Below are positions 62,603-64,000 of a stretch of DNA of 64,000 nt, piece after piece (the stretch's first letter is position 1; each line of letters starts with the position of its first letter). The DNA is from Tibeticola sediminis. Its GTDB lineage: Bacteria > Pseudomonadota > Gammaproteobacteria > Burkholderiales > Burkholderiaceae_C. Both the position numbers and the translations under genes were made by a program. The notes under the pieces are model-generated. The model did no database searches. It was not told the origin of the DNA and worked only from the letters and a program-made list of their open reading frames with translations. The stretch is from contig NZ_RKQL01000001.1 in NCBI RefSeq assembly GCF_003843835.1, forward strand, positions 620,001 to 684,000. Direction: 5' to 3'.

Positions 62603-63487
62603 TCAGGTTTGATGCGCCGCAATCCAGGGCGCGTAGGCGGGGTGTTCGCGCAGCGTCGCAAAGCGCAGGCCCCGGGCCCGGAGGCCCACGATCAAAGGCT
62701 CGAGCACCTCGGGCGCCCAGGGAACGCGGCGCGACCAGATGCCCAGGTGGGCAAGCAGGATGTCGCCCGCTCGCACGTCACGCAGCGCCTGGGCGAGCAA
62801 GCGGTCGTTCGGATAGGTCTCGCTCGGCAGTTCATCACCAAGAAAACCGGCGCTCGACCAGCCCACATGCGCCCAGCCGCCCGCGCGGGCCGCCGCCAGC
62901 AAGGCGGGTGAATGCTTGCCGCCTGGCGCGCGCCACAGCGGCAGCGGCGCCACGCCCGTGATCTCACGCAACCGATCGGCGGCGCGGGCGATGTTGGACC
63001 GATAGGCGTCCGCAGTCCAGATGCGCTCGCGCCCGGCCTCGGGGCCGGCGGTAGGGCGCACACGGAACCGCGGCTCACCCGCACCGTCCGGCACGTCCCC
63101 ACGCCAATACGCGTGGTCGTAGGTGTGCGAGGCGAACGCATGGCCTTCTTTGCCGCGCTCGGCCCACCAAGGAGCCCAATGCGCGCCGAGGCTGCCGTCT
63201 CCGACTTGCGTGGGCTCGTTGGCCGCGAAAAACGTCACAAGCACGTCCTGGCGGCGCAACACCTCAGCCACAAAGGGCGCAATGGCCATGTGACCGGTGT
63301 CGAAGCTGAGGTAGATCGGCTCGGCGGCCGCTGCGCTGGCATTTTTTGAGGCTTTTATCCCGTTTGCCAGCGCCAAATGCTGCGGTGCCGCTATTGAAAG
63401 TGAAGCAAAGAGCCCGCCGATGCGCGCCAGCGCCCAGCGGCGCGGCACCGAGGCGCCACCCGTCGGCGCTTCACTGCCGCGGCACAT
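62603..63487 (-). CDS. Polysaccharide deacetylase family protein with altered motif 1
   Basis: A 294-residue exported protein with an N-terminal signal peptide (basic RRWALAR then hydrophobic to about residue 41) and a NodB-type domain. The first motif reads FDTG (62-65): the catalytic-base Asp63 remains but the second, metal-binding Asp is replaced by Thr64. The H-x3-H zinc motif HTYDH (121-125) is intact. Activity as a deacetylase is therefore possible but not certain. The ATG lies within the end of the upstream beta-propeller gene (17-base overlap), so the two are probably co-translated. Confidence 0.86.
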   Translation of the reverse strand: MCRGSEAPTGGASVPRRWALARIGGLFASLSIAAPQHLALANGIKASKNASAAAAEPIYLSFDTGHMAIAPFVAEVLRRQDVLVTFFAANEPTQVGDGSLGAHWAPWWAERGKEGHAFASHTYDHAYWRGDVPDGAGEPRFRVRPTAGPEAGRERIWTADAYRSNIARAADRLREITGVAPLPLWRAPGGKHSPALLAAARAGGWAHVGWSSAGFLGDELPSETYPNDRLLAQALRDVRAGDILLAHLGIWSRRVPWAPEVLEPLIVGLRARGLRFATLREHPAYAPWIAAHQT

Positions 63488-64000
63488 GGTCGAGCGTCCA
63501 GACGCCGTGCGGCGACTTGCCCACGGGGATCTGCTGCACCACCTTACGGCTCGCGAGGTCGATGATGGTGAGCTTCTTCGCCCAGCGCGAGGCGACGAAC
63601 AGCCGCTTGCCGTCGGCCGAAATGTCCATGTCGTCCGGGCCGGAGGGTGCGGGGAAGCGGTCCACCACCTCGAGCGTCAGGTAGTCGATCTTGCTGATGC
63701 TGTTGGCGACGCGGTTGCTCACGAAGACATGGCGGCCGTCACCCGCAGCGCGAAACGAGTGCGCGCCTAGCCCCGTGAGCAGCTTTTTCACCAGATGCGG
63801 TGCCGGGCCGCTCACGTCGTAGACCTCCACGCCATCGCCGCCGGTCAGCCCCACGAGCAGCAGCCGATCACCCGGCACGCCAAACACGTCGGCCGGCAGG
63901 GCGCCGGTCTTGATGCGCCATTTGAGCGTCTGCGTGGCGAGGTCGATGGCCACGAGTTCGTCGCTGTCCTGCATGGTCGAATAGACCGTGGTGCTCTTGC
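63471..64000 (-). CDS. YVTN/YncE-type beta-propeller protein (5' end outside window)
   Basis: The C-terminal part of a protein with repeated blades of about 40 residues (DSDELVAIDLATQTLKWRI, YVFVSNRVANSI-like and KLTIIDLASRKVVQQIPVG), typical of YVTN or cytochrome-D1-like beta-propellers found in the periplasm. The frame is open to the right edge, where residues KSTTVYSTM precede the first visible Met, so the start and any signal peptide lie outside. It overlaps the deacetylase gene, suggesting a joint envelope function, which is an inference. Confidence 0.87.
   Translation of the reverse strand, partial: KSTTVYSTMQDSDELVAIDLATQTLKWRIKTGALPADVFGVPGDRLLLVGLTGGDGVEVYDVSGPAPHLVKKLLTGLGAHSFRAAGDGRHVFVSNRVANSISKIDYLTLEVVDRFPAPSGPDDMDISADGKRLFVASRWAKKLTIIDLASRKVVQQIPVGKSPHGVWTLDHVPRQ

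Overview
The window looks like chromosome of a GC-rich betaproteobacterium of the order Burkholderiales, most likely Comamonadaceae or a close relative. The support is the gyrA-serC-pheA-tyrA-aroA/cmk-rpsA-ihfB-lapA-lapB string, the aroA-cmk gene fusion, a tmRNA tag reading ANDERFALAA, the trmJ-cysE / suhB and pmbA / darP arrangements, and glnA-DUF4124-ntrB-ntrC. No tRNA, rRNA, prophage, insertion sequence or CRISPR array was seen. Coding density is high and most genes are core housekeeping genes.

Layout. 1-4914: the end of an RND efflux operon (pump, outer-membrane lipoprotein, translationally coupled flavoprotein). 4888-16400: rpsU-yqeY, pmbA divergent from darP-mog, cysE-trmJ divergent from suhB-mutS-hydrolase, uppP and a small secreted protein. 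16600-22123: an enlarged glnS, then psiE-htrA and a diguanylate cyclase on the minus strand. 22700-25321: ssrA (tmRNA), ubiG-gph and an OmpA-type porin, all minus strand. 25634-38399: the long plus-strand block gyrA, serC, pheA, tyrA, aroA-cmk, rpsA, ihfB, lapAB and a ComEA-like protein. 38443-45253: a fused 5-oxoprolinase/hydantoinase divergent from a complete TRAP transporter. 45371-50194: rdgC and a ferric-iron ABC transporter preceded by a Fur box. 50191-54530: a tungsten-type aldehyde oxidoreductase cluster (four-cluster ferredoxin, AOR, FAD/NAD oxidoreductase, MoaD-like protein, small unknown). 54834-59810: the nitrogen regulon ntrC-ntrB-DUF4124-glnA, with a sigma-54 promoter and an NtrC site upstream of glnA. 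59836-64000: a molybdopterin-binding-domain protein, an EI24 membrane protein, a fatty-acid hydroxylase family protein, a polysaccharide deacetylase and the end of a beta-propeller protein.

The most unusual feature is a family of about 162-bp near-palindromic intergenic repeats: six full-length copies (8667, 18756, 22526, 35480, 35749, 54595) and one internally deleted copy (5821). Each full copy could fold as one long hairpin centred on CCATAGC-CGNA-GCTATGG. All six full copies point the same way whatever the direction of the flanking genes, and two sit 107 bp apart between rpsA and ihfB. They carry no ORF and look like non-autonomous mobile or structural elements (MITE- or REP-like). Other points of interest are a roughly 95-residue insertion in the GlnRS catalytic region, the 97-residue unknown ending in GGG beside the MoaD-like protein of the AOR cluster, the oxoprolinase/TRAP pairing, and two -10 boxes (rpsU, ssrA) that contain the stop codon of the preceding gene.
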